In this document: piece after piece, positions 1-8,868 of the stretch
Layout: every line of letters begins with the position of its first letter
How positions within the stretch are numbered: the first letter of the stretch is position 1
Assembly: GCF_900112195.1 (NCBI RefSeq)
Contig: NZ_FOKR01000005.1
Coordinates: 180,091-244,090 of the forward strand
Direction: 5' to 3'
DNA: 64,000 bases
DNA from: Butyrivibrio sp. YAB3001
Lineage (GTDB): Bacteria > Bacillota > Clostridia > Lachnospirales > Lachnospiraceae
The notes under the pieces: generated by a model
What the model saw: only the letters and a program-made list of their open reading frames with translations
The model's database searches: none
What the model was told of the DNA's origin: nothing
Position numbers and translations under genes: made by a program

Positions 1-750
1 GAAAAAAGCTTCCAAATTATCTTTACTGAATTTACCATTTACTGTACCTGCCCATTGCAAAGACAGATCCAGACATGATGATATAGGATTGCTATAACCA
101 AGACACTCAAGATCGATTACATAAGCTTTTCCGTCATGCCACATAATATTCTTGGGATCCATATCATCATTGCTGATTGCTTTCATGGCAGGAAGATTTT
201 TCCGAGCTTCATTTAACTTGTTCTGAGAATCCATAAGAAGTGACATATTTGCTTCAAGTAGAGGTGCAATAACACTATCTTTAGCTTTTGCATCTTCCAG
301 AAATGTTTCAAAATCAGCATTTGAAAGTATAGGTTCTTCCGGTGATATATTATGCGCATCAATGCGGTGTATTTTCCCCAGGATTTCACCGGCTTTAAAA
401 CTCTGCTCGCTACTAATCTTGTTGAAATCCGTGATTTTTCCTTCCTGCCAAGGGAAAATGTAATAATATCTTCCATTAGCCGAAATCATCTTTTTTCCAT
501 CAAAAGATAGAGCCGCCACAACAGGAAGAGCGTTATCTTCTAAAATCCGTTCCAACCTTTCGGCTTCAGAATAATTCTTCATTGCATTAGGACGGCTCAT
601 TATTTCCGGATTCAAGCATTTCACAGCATATGTTCCGGTTGTTGTATGCACTTTGAACATCTTGTGCATCAATCCGCCGGATAAAGGTAAAATCTCTCCT
701 TCAATTGTCCCTAAACCATATTGCTCAATCAATATATTAAGCTTATCCAT
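1..750 (-). CDS. Phosphotransferase (APH/choline-kinase-like), 3' end cut by window
   Basis: The leftward frame from ATG 750 stays open to the window edge (250 codons visible). It has an APH-fold layout: YAVK near residue 41-44 (likely ATP-binding lysine), then a Brenner-type catalytic loop SNDDMDPKN (193-201) and VIDLE (211-215) for metal binding. The usual loop histidine is replaced by Asn, as in many small-molecule kinases of this superfamily. The substrate cannot be told. Its ATG lies one base past the stop of the upstream NUDIX gene, so the two are probably co-translated. It could be a macrolide/aminoglycoside-type kinase or a metabolic kinase. Confidence 0.75.
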   Translation of the reverse strand, partial: MDKLNILIEQYGLGTIEGEILPLSGGLMHKMFKVHTTTGTYAVKCLNPEIMSRPNAMKNYSEAERLERILEDNALPVVAALSFDGKKMISANGRYYYIFPWQEGKITDFNKISSEQSFKAGEILGKIHRIDAHNISPEEPILSNADFETFLEDAKAKDSVIAPLLEANMSLLMDSQNKLNEARKNLPAMKAISNDDMDPKNIMWHDGKAYVIDLECLGYSNPISSCLDLSLQWAGTVNGKFSKDNLEAFF

Positions 751-751
751 T

Positions 752-1291
752 TTACACACCATAAATTCTTGCAGTTTTTAAGATTGCTGCGACGGTTCCG
801 TTTACGCATATTGTATTATCCATGCACATAGAAACCGCCTTCTCTAGCGGAATAAATCTATATTTTATGTCCTCTCCCATATCCAATTGCTGATCAGATA
901 CTCGTTTTATACCTTTAGCCAAATAGATATTTACTTGATTAACATCTTTAGTAGGATAATCATAGTTTGTAAATAGTAATTCCCATTCATCTGCTGAATA
1001 TCCTGTCTCTTCTAATAATTCTCTTTTAGCTACGTCCAATGGATTTGTTTCGCCTAAATCAAATGTTCCACCTGGCAATTCAATTAAATGCTTATCTATA
1101 GGATATCTGTACTCGTCCTTTATAATGATTCTTTCTTCTTCATCCATTGCCACTATCAATGAAACATTTTTCTTTTCAATTACAAAAAAGTCATCAATAA
1201 TAACTCCGTTGGGTAGTTTTACTTTGTCCTGTCTGACTTTTAAGAATTCATTATCAACTAAATACTGTCTCCCCAAATTTTCCCATTCCAT
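752..1291 (-). CDS. NUDIX hydrolase, ADP-ribose pyrophosphatase-like
   Basis: A NUDIX box is visible as GGTFDLGETN followed by KRELLEETGY, so this is a Mg-dependent nucleoside-diphosphate-X hydrolase. The preceding sheet pattern and the EYRYP segment resemble ADP-ribose/NDP-sugar pyrophosphatases, but the substrate is not determined. A longer frame starts at 1309, but GGGAGTG lies about 8 bases before the ATG at 1291, so I prefer 1291 (179 aa). It sits in a leftward run with a second NUDIX gene upstream and a phosphotransferase downstream. Confidence 0.8.
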   Translation of the reverse strand: MEWENLGRQYLVDNEFLKVRQDKVKLPNGVIIDDFFVIEKKNVSLIVAMDEEERIIIKDEYRYPIDKHLIELPGGTFDLGETNPLDVAKRELLEETGYSADEWELLFTNYDYPTKDVNQVNIYLAKGIKRVSDQQLDMGEDIKYRFIPLEKAVSMCMDNTICVNGTVAAILKTARIYGV

Positions 1292-1317
1292 ATCTAAAAA
1301 CACTCCCATTTTATGTT

Positions 1318-1773
1318 TTATCTACCAACAGTGAATTTTCCTTCGGCAACTATCTCAAATGGTTCTCTTTTAAAATTGAAGCAGCTAATTGTTTCACCAG
1401 TCGTTAGCATATTTTCAAGCCGCTTTTTTGTCAAAGGAAATGTTACCAGATTCAAAGCGTCATCTTTGTTAACCCATTTTACATGCAGGCTTTCATCACT
1501 TGTAGCAAGCTCTCCTCCAATGTACTTACATGAAAAGTCTATGTTAACAACATCCTTTTGAATGTTCTTACACACTCCGATAAAACCGGTTATCTCAACA
1601 TCCGCTCCGGTCTCTTCCTTGATTTCCCTGATAAGTGCATCCTGAAGTGTTTCCCCCGGCTCAACCATTCCGCCAGGATATTCCCATCCTCTATTGGGGC
1701 TTTCCAATAATAGAACTTCGTCCTTATCGTTGTAGACCAGCCCTGCAACTGAAACAAAATGAGTGTATTCCAC
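1318..1773 (-). CDS. NUDIX hydrolase (MutT-like)
   Basis: A 151-residue single-domain NUDIX protein. The NUDIX box lies at residues 34-56 (GGMVEPGET ... REIKEETG), so hydrolysis of a nucleoside-diphosphate derivative is expected; the substrate is unknown. It starts with GTG at 1773 behind a clear AGGAGG about 8 bases upstream. It is the first gene of the three-gene leftward run 1-1773. The run lies left of an integrase remnant and may be cargo of an older element; that part is inference. Confidence 0.8.
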   Translation of the reverse strand: MEYTHFVSVAGLVYNDKDEVLLLESPNRGWEYPGGMVEPGETLQDALIREIKEETGADVEITGFIGVCKNIQKDVVNIDFSCKYIGGELATSDESLHVKWVNKDDALNLVTFPLTKKRLENMLTTGETISCFNFKREPFEIVAEGKFTVGR

Positions 1774-1904
1774 TTTTTAATCCTCCTGAAATCTATAAAA
1801 GCGTCACTTGTATCATTATACTTGATAAAATTCTCTTCAAAAAGGAATTTTTCGTGAAAAACTGGGATAAAATCGGGATAGTTATAGGGTTTTAATCATT
1901 CAAT

Positions 1905-2385
1905 TTCTTGTGTATCTTCACTGATGCGGAGATTGCGCAGATAAAGGAAAGAATCCGTGAAGATATGAAGGATAGGAGCTATGATTTTATCGGTTATGCC
2001 ATGCTCTTTTCCATTGCTACAGGTGTCCGTGTAGGCGAGATCCCAGTTATCAGATGGGAAGATATCACTGAAAAAGGTGTCCATATCCACAGACAGCAAC
2101 CATGCTTTCAGAATGAGCCTTAACAGCAATGTTTTCATTCCGCTTGGTCTTCCTGTTACACAGAGGGCTTATCTTCTTGGACATTCAGTAGAGACAAATG
2201 AGAGGTTCTATTCTCATATGAAGACAGAGTCACTTGTTAATCTGAAGGATGTTCTGAACAGAGCCAGCCACACAAATGATGCGCAATCTGAACCTATACA
2301 CACACATACACACACCAAAATCGTCGATTTTGGACAAATAAAAAACTCCGAAGCGCCCATAAATACTAGACATTTCGGAATTTAA
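1905..2385 (+). pseudogene. Tyrosine integrase remnant, internally deleted
   Basis: Two out-of-phase pieces match the intact integrase at 15169-16551 almost word for word. The first is the catalytic-arginine block (IATGVRVGEIP to HIHRQQ). The second runs from NHAFRMS through the GHS...ERFYSHMKT active-site end to the C-terminus NTRHFGI. The roughly 90 residues between them are deleted and the junction changes frame. The N-terminal 210 residues are missing. The end abuts a copy of the tRNA-Gly 3' end, as in the intact gene. Confidence 0.9.
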
Positions 2386-2389
2386 TCAA

Positions 2390-2412
2390 GCGAGCGATAG
2401 ACGGGGCTCGAA
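2390..2412. repeat. att direct repeat (copy of tRNA-Gly 3' end)
   Basis: Twenty-three bases here are identical to 16556-16578, which cover the last 19 bases of tRNA-Gly plus flanking sequence. The copy lies directly behind an integrase remnant and is not followed by the rest of a tRNA. It is therefore an attachment site left by integration at the tRNA 3' end and marks the left limit of the 14-kb element. Confidence 0.85.
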
Positions 2413-2540
2413 ATATTCCGTCAATTAAAAAAGAAAGGAAACATGCGGGTTTCCGAGTTGTCTACCTTGTTATACACACACTTATACACACAATTGAATA
2501 GTGACGAGCAAGAATTGCAAGTATTCTATGATATAATTTA

Positions 2541-3215
2541 TTATCTACGGTAGAAGTCATCAATAAATATCTTTTTTATCACTGCTGGAGCTTTTTCGAT
2601 TAGTGCCATAGTATTCTCAATCGTACAGATACTATGCTTCTCAATTGTATCCGTATCCCATTTTTTAAATTCAAAATCAAATAATTGTTTAATTCTGTTT
2701 TCGAATACTGAATCATCATAAACATCCGATATTGAATAAGATCGACCTTTTTTAAGAGTATCCACTATGTTTTTATCTTTGGAATATTCCTGGAACAAAT
2801 AGTAATTCACACAATAGCTTTCATAAGAAAACTGCTTTTTCTTCTCTACTATTTCATCTTGAGCTAAAGCTTTATAAAAAGGAGCATATATCTCGTTATT
2901 AGAGCATATATCTGTTAGAACATGAACAATGTAACCTAGAAAAAAATCTCTATCATACTTATAATAATTGTTAACATAAAATTCTTTTATGCTATCAAGC
3001 CATTCGTCATATTCATTTTCACTTGCTACCTCACCCCATTTTAATCCTTCAGCAAAAAGATGACTTTTTTCTTTCAACGTTGGTGAATAATTAAGGTTTG
3101 CATGGACTGCATCAGGTGCAATAGAACCAACTATATATGTATCATAGTCTATTGGACAATCAAAATATTCTAAAACTTTTTCCGCAACCAATATATGTGT
3201 CATTGTATAGGCCAT
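2541..3215 (-). CDS. Zinc-dependent phospholipase C-like domain protein
   Basis: A 224-residue protein starting MAYTMTHILVAEKV, followed by GSIAPDAVH (about 51-59), HLF and GYIVHVLTDIC. This spacing of His and Asp is typical of the bacterial zinc-dependent phospholipase C/D fold (PF00882-like). The substrate is unknown; many such proteins in Firmicutes are uncharacterised hydrolases. No signal peptide is visible, so it is probably cytoplasmic. It is the outermost cargo gene of the tRNA-Gly element, 130 bp from the left att. Confidence 0.6.
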   Translation of the reverse strand: MAYTMTHILVAEKVLEYFDCPIDYDTYIVGSIAPDAVHANLNYSPTLKEKSHLFAEGLKWGEVASENEYDEWLDSIKEFYVNNYYKYDRDFFLGYIVHVLTDICSNNEIYAPFYKALAQDEIVEKKKQFSYESYCVNYYLFQEYSKDKNIVDTLKKGRSYSISDVYDDSVFENRIKQLFDFEFKKWDTDTIEKHSICTIENTMALIEKAPAVIKKIFIDDFYRR

Positions 3216-3260
3216 ATTGTAAATGTTTCTCCCTTAATAGATAACTGTATTTTTCAATCC

Positions 3261-3785
3261 TTATGCATAGTTAAATAGGTAGTGCTGCTTTTCCACACCA
3301 TCTTCTTCAAATTCGTTAGTCAAAATACCTCCACAGCTCATAGCCGTGCTTGCTGAAGCGATATTGTCTTTATCACAAGCAATAACTACCTGTTTAAGCG
3401 GGATCTGCTTAGCAAATTCCAGACATAGTTCTAACTGCGTTCTGCCATATCCCTTTTTCCTTTCGGAAGGTCGTATGCCATAAGCAATATGTCCACCATT
3501 CCTCAGCTCGTCTGTCAATGAATGGTGTATCTTAATGCATCCAATGAGTTTTCCATCAGAGACACGTTTGGAGAAGAATGTACTTGTTCGTACTCCGGTC
3601 TTAGGATTCAGATTCTTGATTGTATTTATGTGATTCAACCATTCATCAAAACTATCAAAATATGCCAATCCTCCAGTGCCATGAACCTGTGTATCACCAT
3701 AATCAAAATGTTCTTTCTTATATTGAAGAATTTGTTCTTGCATATCTTTTGAAGGAAAGACTAATACTAACTCTTGATTACGCAT
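3261..3785 (-). CDS. GNAT family N-acetyltransferase
   Basis: A 174-residue protein with the GNAT acetyl-CoA signature: IAYGIRPSERKKGYGRTQLEL, where R-K-K-G-Y-G forms the pyrophosphate-binding loop, then VVIACDKDNIASASTAMSCGG and a C-terminal HYLFNYA. It transfers an acetyl group to an unknown amine. The start is supported by GGGAG about 6 bases upstream. It is cargo of the tRNA-Gly element and is oriented as its neighbour at 2541-3215. Confidence 0.8.
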   Translation of the reverse strand: MRNQELVLVFPSKDMQEQILQYKKEHFDYGDTQVHGTGGLAYFDSFDEWLNHINTIKNLNPKTGVRTSTFFSKRVSDGKLIGCIKIHHSLTDELRNGGHIAYGIRPSERKKGYGRTQLELCLEFAKQIPLKQVVIACDKDNIASASTAMSCGGILTNEFEEDGVEKQHYLFNYA

Positions 3786-3959
3786 TTTTTCTCCCTTAGA
3801 TTATGCCATTATATTCATGTTGTATTTAATCATTTAGCTTGTTTCTGTTAACCAAAAATAAACACACAAGAATAATCATATCATAGAAATTTTTCTCGTG
3901 GAATATAGTCGATGTTTGGTGTTATAATCTCCTTAAATATTTTTGAAAGAAGACTATTT

Positions 3960-4928
3960 ATGCTATCTGTTTATCAGTTGATGAAGTATCTTAGAAATAC
4001 TCACCACATTAATGTCAAAAGTTCTCAAACACAAGCTCTTAGGAACATAGGTTATTATCATGGTTTTAAAGGATATAGGTTTATCCGTGAAGACACCAAC
4101 AAGGTGAATTTTACTTCTTTGGATGAAATTATTGCATTAAACAAGTATGATATGCAGCTGAAAACAGTACTTTATCCAAAAGTAATGTTCATTGAGAATG
4201 CCTTGAAGAGTTATGTTATTGAGGCGCTGCTATCCCATAGTAAATCAGAGAATTTTGATGTCATATACAACAAGTCATTAACAGCATATAAAAATCATAC
4301 GCCTGGTAGCAAGCCATATAAAACTGAGTATACAAAGAGAATGAATCTTAAGGGAAAGATTAATGCTGCTTTGGTTCGTGATTATAATAAGAGAAGTGTA
4401 GTAGCGCATTTCTTTAATAATGATATTACTATCCCTGTATGGGCCATTTTTGAAACTCTAACTCTCGGAGAATTTGGCACACTGTTTGATTGCGCATGTA
4501 CAGATGTTAAGTTATATGTCTCAAACATTATGAAATTACCAACCAATTTGGATTCTGATGGTATGAATACCCAGTTCTTCATTTTTACACTTAAAGATCT
4601 CAGAAATGCAATAGCTCATAACAACGTGATATTTGATACCAGATTCAAGACAGGTAAAATAGATCAGAGACTTGTAACACTACTGGAAAAAGAAGTTAGC
4701 ATTTCTAATATCGATTTCAAATACATGGATGCATATGTCATAATGATTACATATTTCCTGAGAAAAATGGGCGAAACTAAAACAGCATGTAAGCAGTTTG
4801 TAGCATCTTACCAGCAGCAGACTGAGTATTTGAGAAATGAGCTTCCTGTCAATATCTATAATCAGGTAGTTGGAACACAGCACAGACCGAATATGACTGC
4901 GCTTTTGAACTTTATTAGCATTTCATAA
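3960..4928 (+). CDS. AbiF/Abi_2-family HEPN protein (abortive-infection type RNase candidate)
   Basis: The 322-residue product opens MLSVYQLMKYLRN, then the KSSQTQALRNIGYYHGFKGYR motif typical of Abi_2 (AbiD/AbiF) proteins. Near residues 215-220 it has RNAIAH, the Rx4H motif of HEPN ribonucleases. The family is known from phage abortive infection, and relatives pair with a small structured RNA that restrains the nuclease. A longer frame starts at 3912, but a TATAAT at 3923-3928 overlaps it, so I choose ATG 3960, which also matches the family N-terminus. A promoter-driven small RNA follows immediately (4967-5032). This is the best-supported defence gene of the element. Confidence 0.8.
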   Translation: MLSVYQLMKYLRNTHHINVKSSQTQALRNIGYYHGFKGYRFIREDTNKVNFTSLDEIIALNKYDMQLKTVLYPKVMFIENALKSYVIEALLSHSKSENFDVIYNKSLTAYKNHTPGSKPYKTEYTKRMNLKGKINAALVRDYNKRSVVAHFFNNDITIPVWAIFETLTLGEFGTLFDCACTDVKLYVSNIMKLPTNLDSDGMNTQFFIFTLKDLRNAIAHNNVIFDTRFKTGKIDQRLVTLLEKEVSISNIDFKYMDAYVIMITYFLRKMGETKTACKQFVASYQQQTEYLRNELPVNIYNQVVGTQHRPNMTALLNFISIS

Positions 4929-4933
4929 ATTTC

Positions 4934-4962
4934 TTGCATGGAGCGCCTAATAGTAGTATATT
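4934..4962 (+). promoter_or_regulatory. Promoter of the small RNA behind the AbiF-like gene
   Basis: TTGCAT at 4934-4939 and TATATT at 4957-4962 are separated by exactly 17 bp, a near-consensus vegetative promoter. It begins six bases after the abi stop codon and points to a transcript starting near 4969. Confidence 0.7.
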
Positions 4963-4966
4963 ATAG

Positions 4967-5032
4967 TTAAGAATTGCGGTGGACATCTTCGGATTACACC
5001 TGGAAGAACCTGATGCGTCGGGTTCTTTTTTT
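4967..5032 (+). ncRNA. Compact structured RNA downstream of the AbiF-like gene
   Basis: Between the promoter and a T-run lie about 65 bases without an ORF. They fold into a hairpin with GGTG (4979-4982) pairing CACC (4996-4999) around an inner ATC-TTCG-GAT tetraloop stem. A terminator follows: AAGAACC (5004-5010) with GGTTCTT (5021-5027) and a T7 run. AbiF-type HEPN genes are known to lie next to structured RNAs, so this is a candidate antitoxin or guide-like RNA. That role is inference. Confidence 0.65.
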
Positions 5033-5043
5033 GTGCCTAAAAT

Positions 5044-5066
5044 AATAGGCAGCAAAACCGCCTATT
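5044..5066 (-). terminator. Terminator of the ABC exporter operon
   Basis: AATAGGC and GCCTATT form a 7-bp stem with a 9-base loop, followed on the minus strand by a T-rich tract. It lies about 50 bp past the stop of the leftward ABC gene at 5116. Confidence 0.6.
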
Positions 5067-5115
5067 GATGTTATAGCTCCCGCTTATGGCTGGGAATCGC
5101 CTGTTCTGCTTCTGT

Positions 5116-6774
5116 TTACACATTTTCCATCACTTCATTTTCCCACTCCCTATAAATCTTCATGGATTGCACATCTTCATATCTTCCGGAAGCGACAATC
5201 TTTCCTTTATCCATGATGTGAATAACATCAGCATATTCCAATAATTCTGGATTATGGGTCGTAAAAAGAATGGAAGAAGCGCTCTTAATCAAATTTCCAA
5301 ATACTTTTCCAGAAGTTATAGGATCAAGATTTGCGGTAGGTTCATCGGCAATCAGTATATCTGAGCCAGCGACCATAGCTCTTCCTATGGCTACTCTCTG
5401 AGCTTCACCTCCTGATAAGTTTTCATCGCCGTCAGGTAATATTTCTGAAAGCCTTTCATCGCCAAGATTCTTTAGCTCGGCAAGATTCTCAATCTCTTGA
5501 ATACATAATTCAACATTTTTGCCATTTCCATATGATATGTTTTCATGAATCGAAACTGGGAATAACTGAGATGCAACTGGAATATAAGAGTATATACCAT
5601 CGATCTGTTTCTTTACGCTTCCACTTGTCGGTGAAAGGAGGCTTAGCAGGATTCTTATAAATGTCGTCTTTCCGGATCCATTCTTACCAATAAGCGCCAC
5701 CTTTGTGTTTTTAGCAATGCTAAAGTCAATTCTATCAAGTATTGTCTGACCATCTACGCTGTAACTAATATTCTTTGCTTCGATAACATGATTGTCGTCG
5801 CATTTTTCAACGCTCCCTTCTTCGCAATCAACATATTTTAAATACTTATCAAGGACATAAGAATTATCCTTTATTCCCATATAAGCAGATGTGATACGTC
5901 CCATATACTTCTTCATGGTATTATATACAGAAAACATCGTAACAATTATTCGGACGCTGCTGTCTTTTATAAATAAATGTGCTGTGACCAAAAGAAGCAT
6001 ATAAACAGAGGCATCTAATAGTCTGATCAGATTCGATCTTTGCGCCTGGTTAAATGCTGCCTTTTCACATTTATTCGTGTATCCATCAAATAGCTTATTG
6101 ACCTCTTCTACGTTAGAGTCATACTTTCCGCTTACAATATAACTCTCAGTTCCACTGATCAAGCGCTTAAATGCCCCGGTAATCTTTGATTTTTCTTCAA
6201 AGAGTTGCTCGTTCTGCTTATTTATGGATTCACTTCCAAGCTTTCCTATGGCTAATTGCAGCACACTTCCGATAATTACCACCAATGACATCCAACTACC
6301 AATGTAAAAGCTCCAAATTCCAACAGCTATAAAAACAACCATATCTGCCAGAATCTCGTTCAGATAAAATAAAGTATTAACAAGAATATGAGCTTTGTCC
6401 GCCAAAAACGAATATGCTTCGTTCCCATCATAGTTTTTATCTATCTGAGCCATGTTTGAGTTGTAGAGCGTATTAATACACTCCTCGCGCACATTTTCAA
6501 TTTCGCGGAAAAAGAACTCTCCGTTGATGAATATATCAAAACGATATTTTACTACGATATAAATAGCTGTAATCAAAAACCATATGGCTGTATAAATGGC
6601 CATTCCGCGATAATTGTAGTTTTCATATTGTTCCATCATCAGATTGATAAATGCTGGCAATAAAGCCAGCTGTATCAAATAGTATATTTCCATACAGAAA
6701 TCGGCTAAAAAGAATCCTCTTGCATTTTTATTAAGCATCAATGGAACACAAGCTCTCTTAAGTTTATTTATCAT
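5116..6774 (-). CDS. ABC transporter half (membrane + ATPase domains)
   Basis: A 552-residue fused half-exporter. Residues 1-300 hold about six membrane segments of the ABC exporter type. The ATPase has Walker A GKNGSGKT (363-370), signature LSGGE, Walker B DILIADEP and switch histidine TTHN. It overlaps the upstream half by 4 bp (ATGA), so the two almost certainly form a heterodimeric multidrug or peptide exporter. The operon lies behind a promoter and attenuator at 8495-8781. Confidence 0.85.
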   Translation of the reverse strand: MINKLKRACVPLMLNKNARGFFLADFCMEIYYLIQLALLPAFINLMMEQYENYNYRGMAIYTAIWFLITAIYIVVKYRFDIFINGEFFFREIENVREECINTLYNSNMAQIDKNYDGNEAYSFLADKAHILVNTLFYLNEILADMVVFIAVGIWSFYIGSWMSLVVIIGSVLQLAIGKLGSESINKQNEQLFEEKSKITGAFKRLISGTESYIVSGKYDSNVEEVNKLFDGYTNKCEKAAFNQAQRSNLIRLLDASVYMLLLVTAHLFIKDSSVRIIVTMFSVYNTMKKYMGRITSAYMGIKDNSYVLDKYLKYVDCEEGSVEKCDDNHVIEAKNISYSVDGQTILDRIDFSIAKNTKVALIGKNGSGKTTFIRILLSLLSPTSGSVKKQIDGIYSYIPVASQLFPVSIHENISYGNGKNVELCIQEIENLAELKNLGDERLSEILPDGDENLSGGEAQRVAIGRAMVAGSDILIADEPTANLDPITSGKVFGNLIKSASSILFTTHNPELLEYADVIHIMDKGKIVASGRYEDVQSMKIYREWENEVMENV

Positions 6775-8495
6775 GCTTCTTCCTCTTTAAAATCACTATT
6801 TATCCATCTGTAAAAATCATTCTCGTTGCTGCATAACTTTTCAAAACTACCGTTTTCCAGTATCCTACCCTGATTCATATAGACGATTTCATCGGCTATA
6901 TCAAAATTTGTCTGTCTATGAGAGACCATAATTACAGCTGTCCCATTACGTGAACATTCCTTTAATTTCTCGTAAAAAATTCTTTCTTTTCCCGGATCTA
7001 TAGCAGAAAAAGACTCATCTAGTAAAACAAGTTCTTTTGTGTTATACAACACACTCGCAAATGCCAGCATCTGTCTTTCGCCTGATGACAATGGATATCC
7101 GGACTGACTTATTGTAAGTTCATCTGTAAAATTGTTTTTCTTAAATACATCAAGCAGTTTGGACTCTTTCAAAGCCTTGTTATATGCAACCTCATTTAAG
7201 CTGCCATACACAATGTTTTCTCTGATTGTGCCTTGTGTAAAAACATGATTCTGTTCAACATAACCGGCTTTTTGGTAATATGACTTTCTGGTCACCTCAG
7301 AAAGATTCGTATTATTCCAACATATACTTCCGCCATCCAGAGGAATTAGCCTAGCGATTGCTTTAAGTAAGGTGCTTTTTCCACAACCGGAGGAGCCTGC
7401 AATAACGTAGAATTTCCCTTTTTCAAATTTGAAATTTATGTCTTTTATTATTTCCTGATTGTCATAACTGATTTTCAGATCTTTAACCTGAAGAAATCTG
7501 AATTCTTCATTAAGTTCGAGCTCACCTTTATCATCAGGTATCTGTTCAAACTTTATAATCCTTGATGCAATGCTTTCCAGTTCCTTCAGCTGTATCATCT
7601 GTTCCGGAAGCTCGAATATTTTCTTTTGAACACTACTAAGTGACTGAATCATTGCAAGCATATTAGCTGGCGGCATAGCCCCTATAATCATGGCTACAAA
7701 GCTCAGGCTCAATATTACTAAAGTGAACATCATATCAGCTGTCTCTTCTACAAGATACACTTTTAGTTGAGCTTCCCATGATTTACGCGCAGTATTTGAG
7801 TAGTCATCATCTCGCTTCCTGTGTTCGGAAATGATTTTTTTCTTGGAAAGGAATACTCTGATAACTTCCAGATTATCCAGGGCTTTCCACAGATAATTGG
7901 TCCAAAGACCATATTTATCATTTATTTCTTTATTGAATTCATATAGTTTTAACTTATTGTTTTTATTCAAGATACTAAGTACTATGCTGGAAACAATAAT
8001 CATCAAGGTGATCCAAGCATTTATGGTTATTCCATATATTACATAGCATGGTATAACCATAAAAGAAGAAAACAGAAATGCTTTATTTATGAGACTGTCG
8101 ACATATCTTTCCAGGTCTCCGGTTACAACAGATACTCTGTCATTGGAACTTAGATTCGCTCTACTCCAGCAATAGAGATTTGAATTCTTTATCAGCAGTT
8201 TATTGCTAAGTGCAAGTTGAAGCCTTCCTCGCACATGGGCTATCAGATAAGCATTTACATGAACCATAATGATAGTGATAATCATTACGGTACAAAAGAT
8301 TATGCTGCTCATCATCAACCGTTCTGTTTCATGTGACAGTAAGTAATTGAGCATTCTCCTACAGATTTCTATGTTTGCAATACTAATAACTTCAATGAAT
8401 ACTTGCACCAAAGAGATTAGTATGATTCCACCAAGATTCAATCTTATAGGCGTATTAAGTATTTTGTTTAGAGCATTGTTCATTATTTTTTGCAC
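6771..8495 (-). CDS. ABC transporter half, first gene of exporter pair
   Basis: A half-exporter of about 574 residues with an N-terminal six-helix domain and a C-terminal ATPase: Walker A GSSGCGKS, a variant signature LSSGE in place of LSGGE, Walker B LVLLDES and SHRQ switch region. The non-canonical signature next to a canonical partner is usual for heterodimeric exporters. A longer frame begins at 8537, but GGGGGTG at 8501-8507 fits a GTG start at 8495. A terminator hairpin sits just upstream of this start, so expression is probably controlled by read-through. Confidence 0.8.
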   Translation of the reverse strand: MQKIMNNALNKILNTPIRLNLGGIILISLVQVFIEVISIANIEICRRMLNYLLSHETERLMMSSIIFCTVMIITIIMVHVNAYLIAHVRGRLQLALSNKLLIKNSNLYCWSRANLSSNDRVSVVTGDLERYVDSLINKAFLFSSFMVIPCYVIYGITINAWITLMIIVSSIVLSILNKNNKLKLYEFNKEINDKYGLWTNYLWKALDNLEVIRVFLSKKKIISEHRKRDDDYSNTARKSWEAQLKVYLVEETADMMFTLVILSLSFVAMIIGAMPPANMLAMIQSLSSVQKKIFELPEQMIQLKELESIASRIIKFEQIPDDKGELELNEEFRFLQVKDLKISYDNQEIIKDINFKFEKGKFYVIAGSSGCGKSTLLKAIARLIPLDGGSICWNNTNLSEVTRKSYYQKAGYVEQNHVFTQGTIRENIVYGSLNEVAYNKALKESKLLDVFKKNNFTDELTISQSGYPLSSGERQMLAFASVLYNTKELVLLDESFSAIDPGKERIFYEKLKECSRNGTAVIMVSHRQTNFDIADEIVYMNQGRILENGSFEKLCSNENDFYRWINSDFKEEEA

Positions 8496-8534
8496 TTTTT
8501 CACCCCCGTGTTTTATTGCCCATATAATGGCAAA

Positions 8535-8746
8535 CAAAAAAGCCTATCCTGCGTACGCAAAATAGACTCACACAAATAGACATACAATACATTCAGGCTA
8601 CAAGTGCATGATAATCTAATTTAAGCGTACACAAAACAGCTGCATAAGCAGCTATCCCCAAAATCATTGTGTTCACTCAAGTTAAATTATCAGAAAAATG
8701 ACAGTTCACCTAAACGCAAAGCGTTCTTTCTTTATATTTTAAGACC
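8535..8746 (-). promoter_or_regulatory. Attenuator leader of the ABC exporter operon (copy 1)
   Basis: The untranslated leader holds, in order, a small AACGC/GCGTT hairpin, an AGCTGC/GCAGCT hairpin (8638-8653), the box TGTACGCTTA (8622-8631 complement) and a strong terminator (8535-8568) ending in a T-run before the GTG start. GTACGC of the box can pair with GCGTAC inside the terminator, giving mutually exclusive folds. The same order of parts precedes the ABC gene at 49966-51648. A 24-codon frame (8593-8667) spans the box and could be a leader peptide. Confidence 0.7.
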
Positions 8747-8752
8747 TTTTTC

Positions 8753-8781
8753 ATACTAACACTGATACCGTGCAGTTTCAA
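8753..8781 (-). promoter_or_regulatory. Promoter of the ABC exporter operon
   Basis: On the minus strand TTGAAA (8776-8781) and TAGTAT (8753-8758) are spaced by 17 bp. The transcript would start near 8746, giving a leader of about 250 nt before the exporter start codon. Confidence 0.65.
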
Positions 8782-8868
8782 TACATTTTTGAACAAACGG
8801 AATCTCATTATTGTGATACTATAAATCAAGAAACATTGATAATTCTCAAAGAATGTTGAGGTGACCAT

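Noticed and set aside
213..476. 87-codon leftward frame inside the phosphotransferase
   Set aside because: It is a shadow of the 1-750 gene, which alone has kinase motifs.
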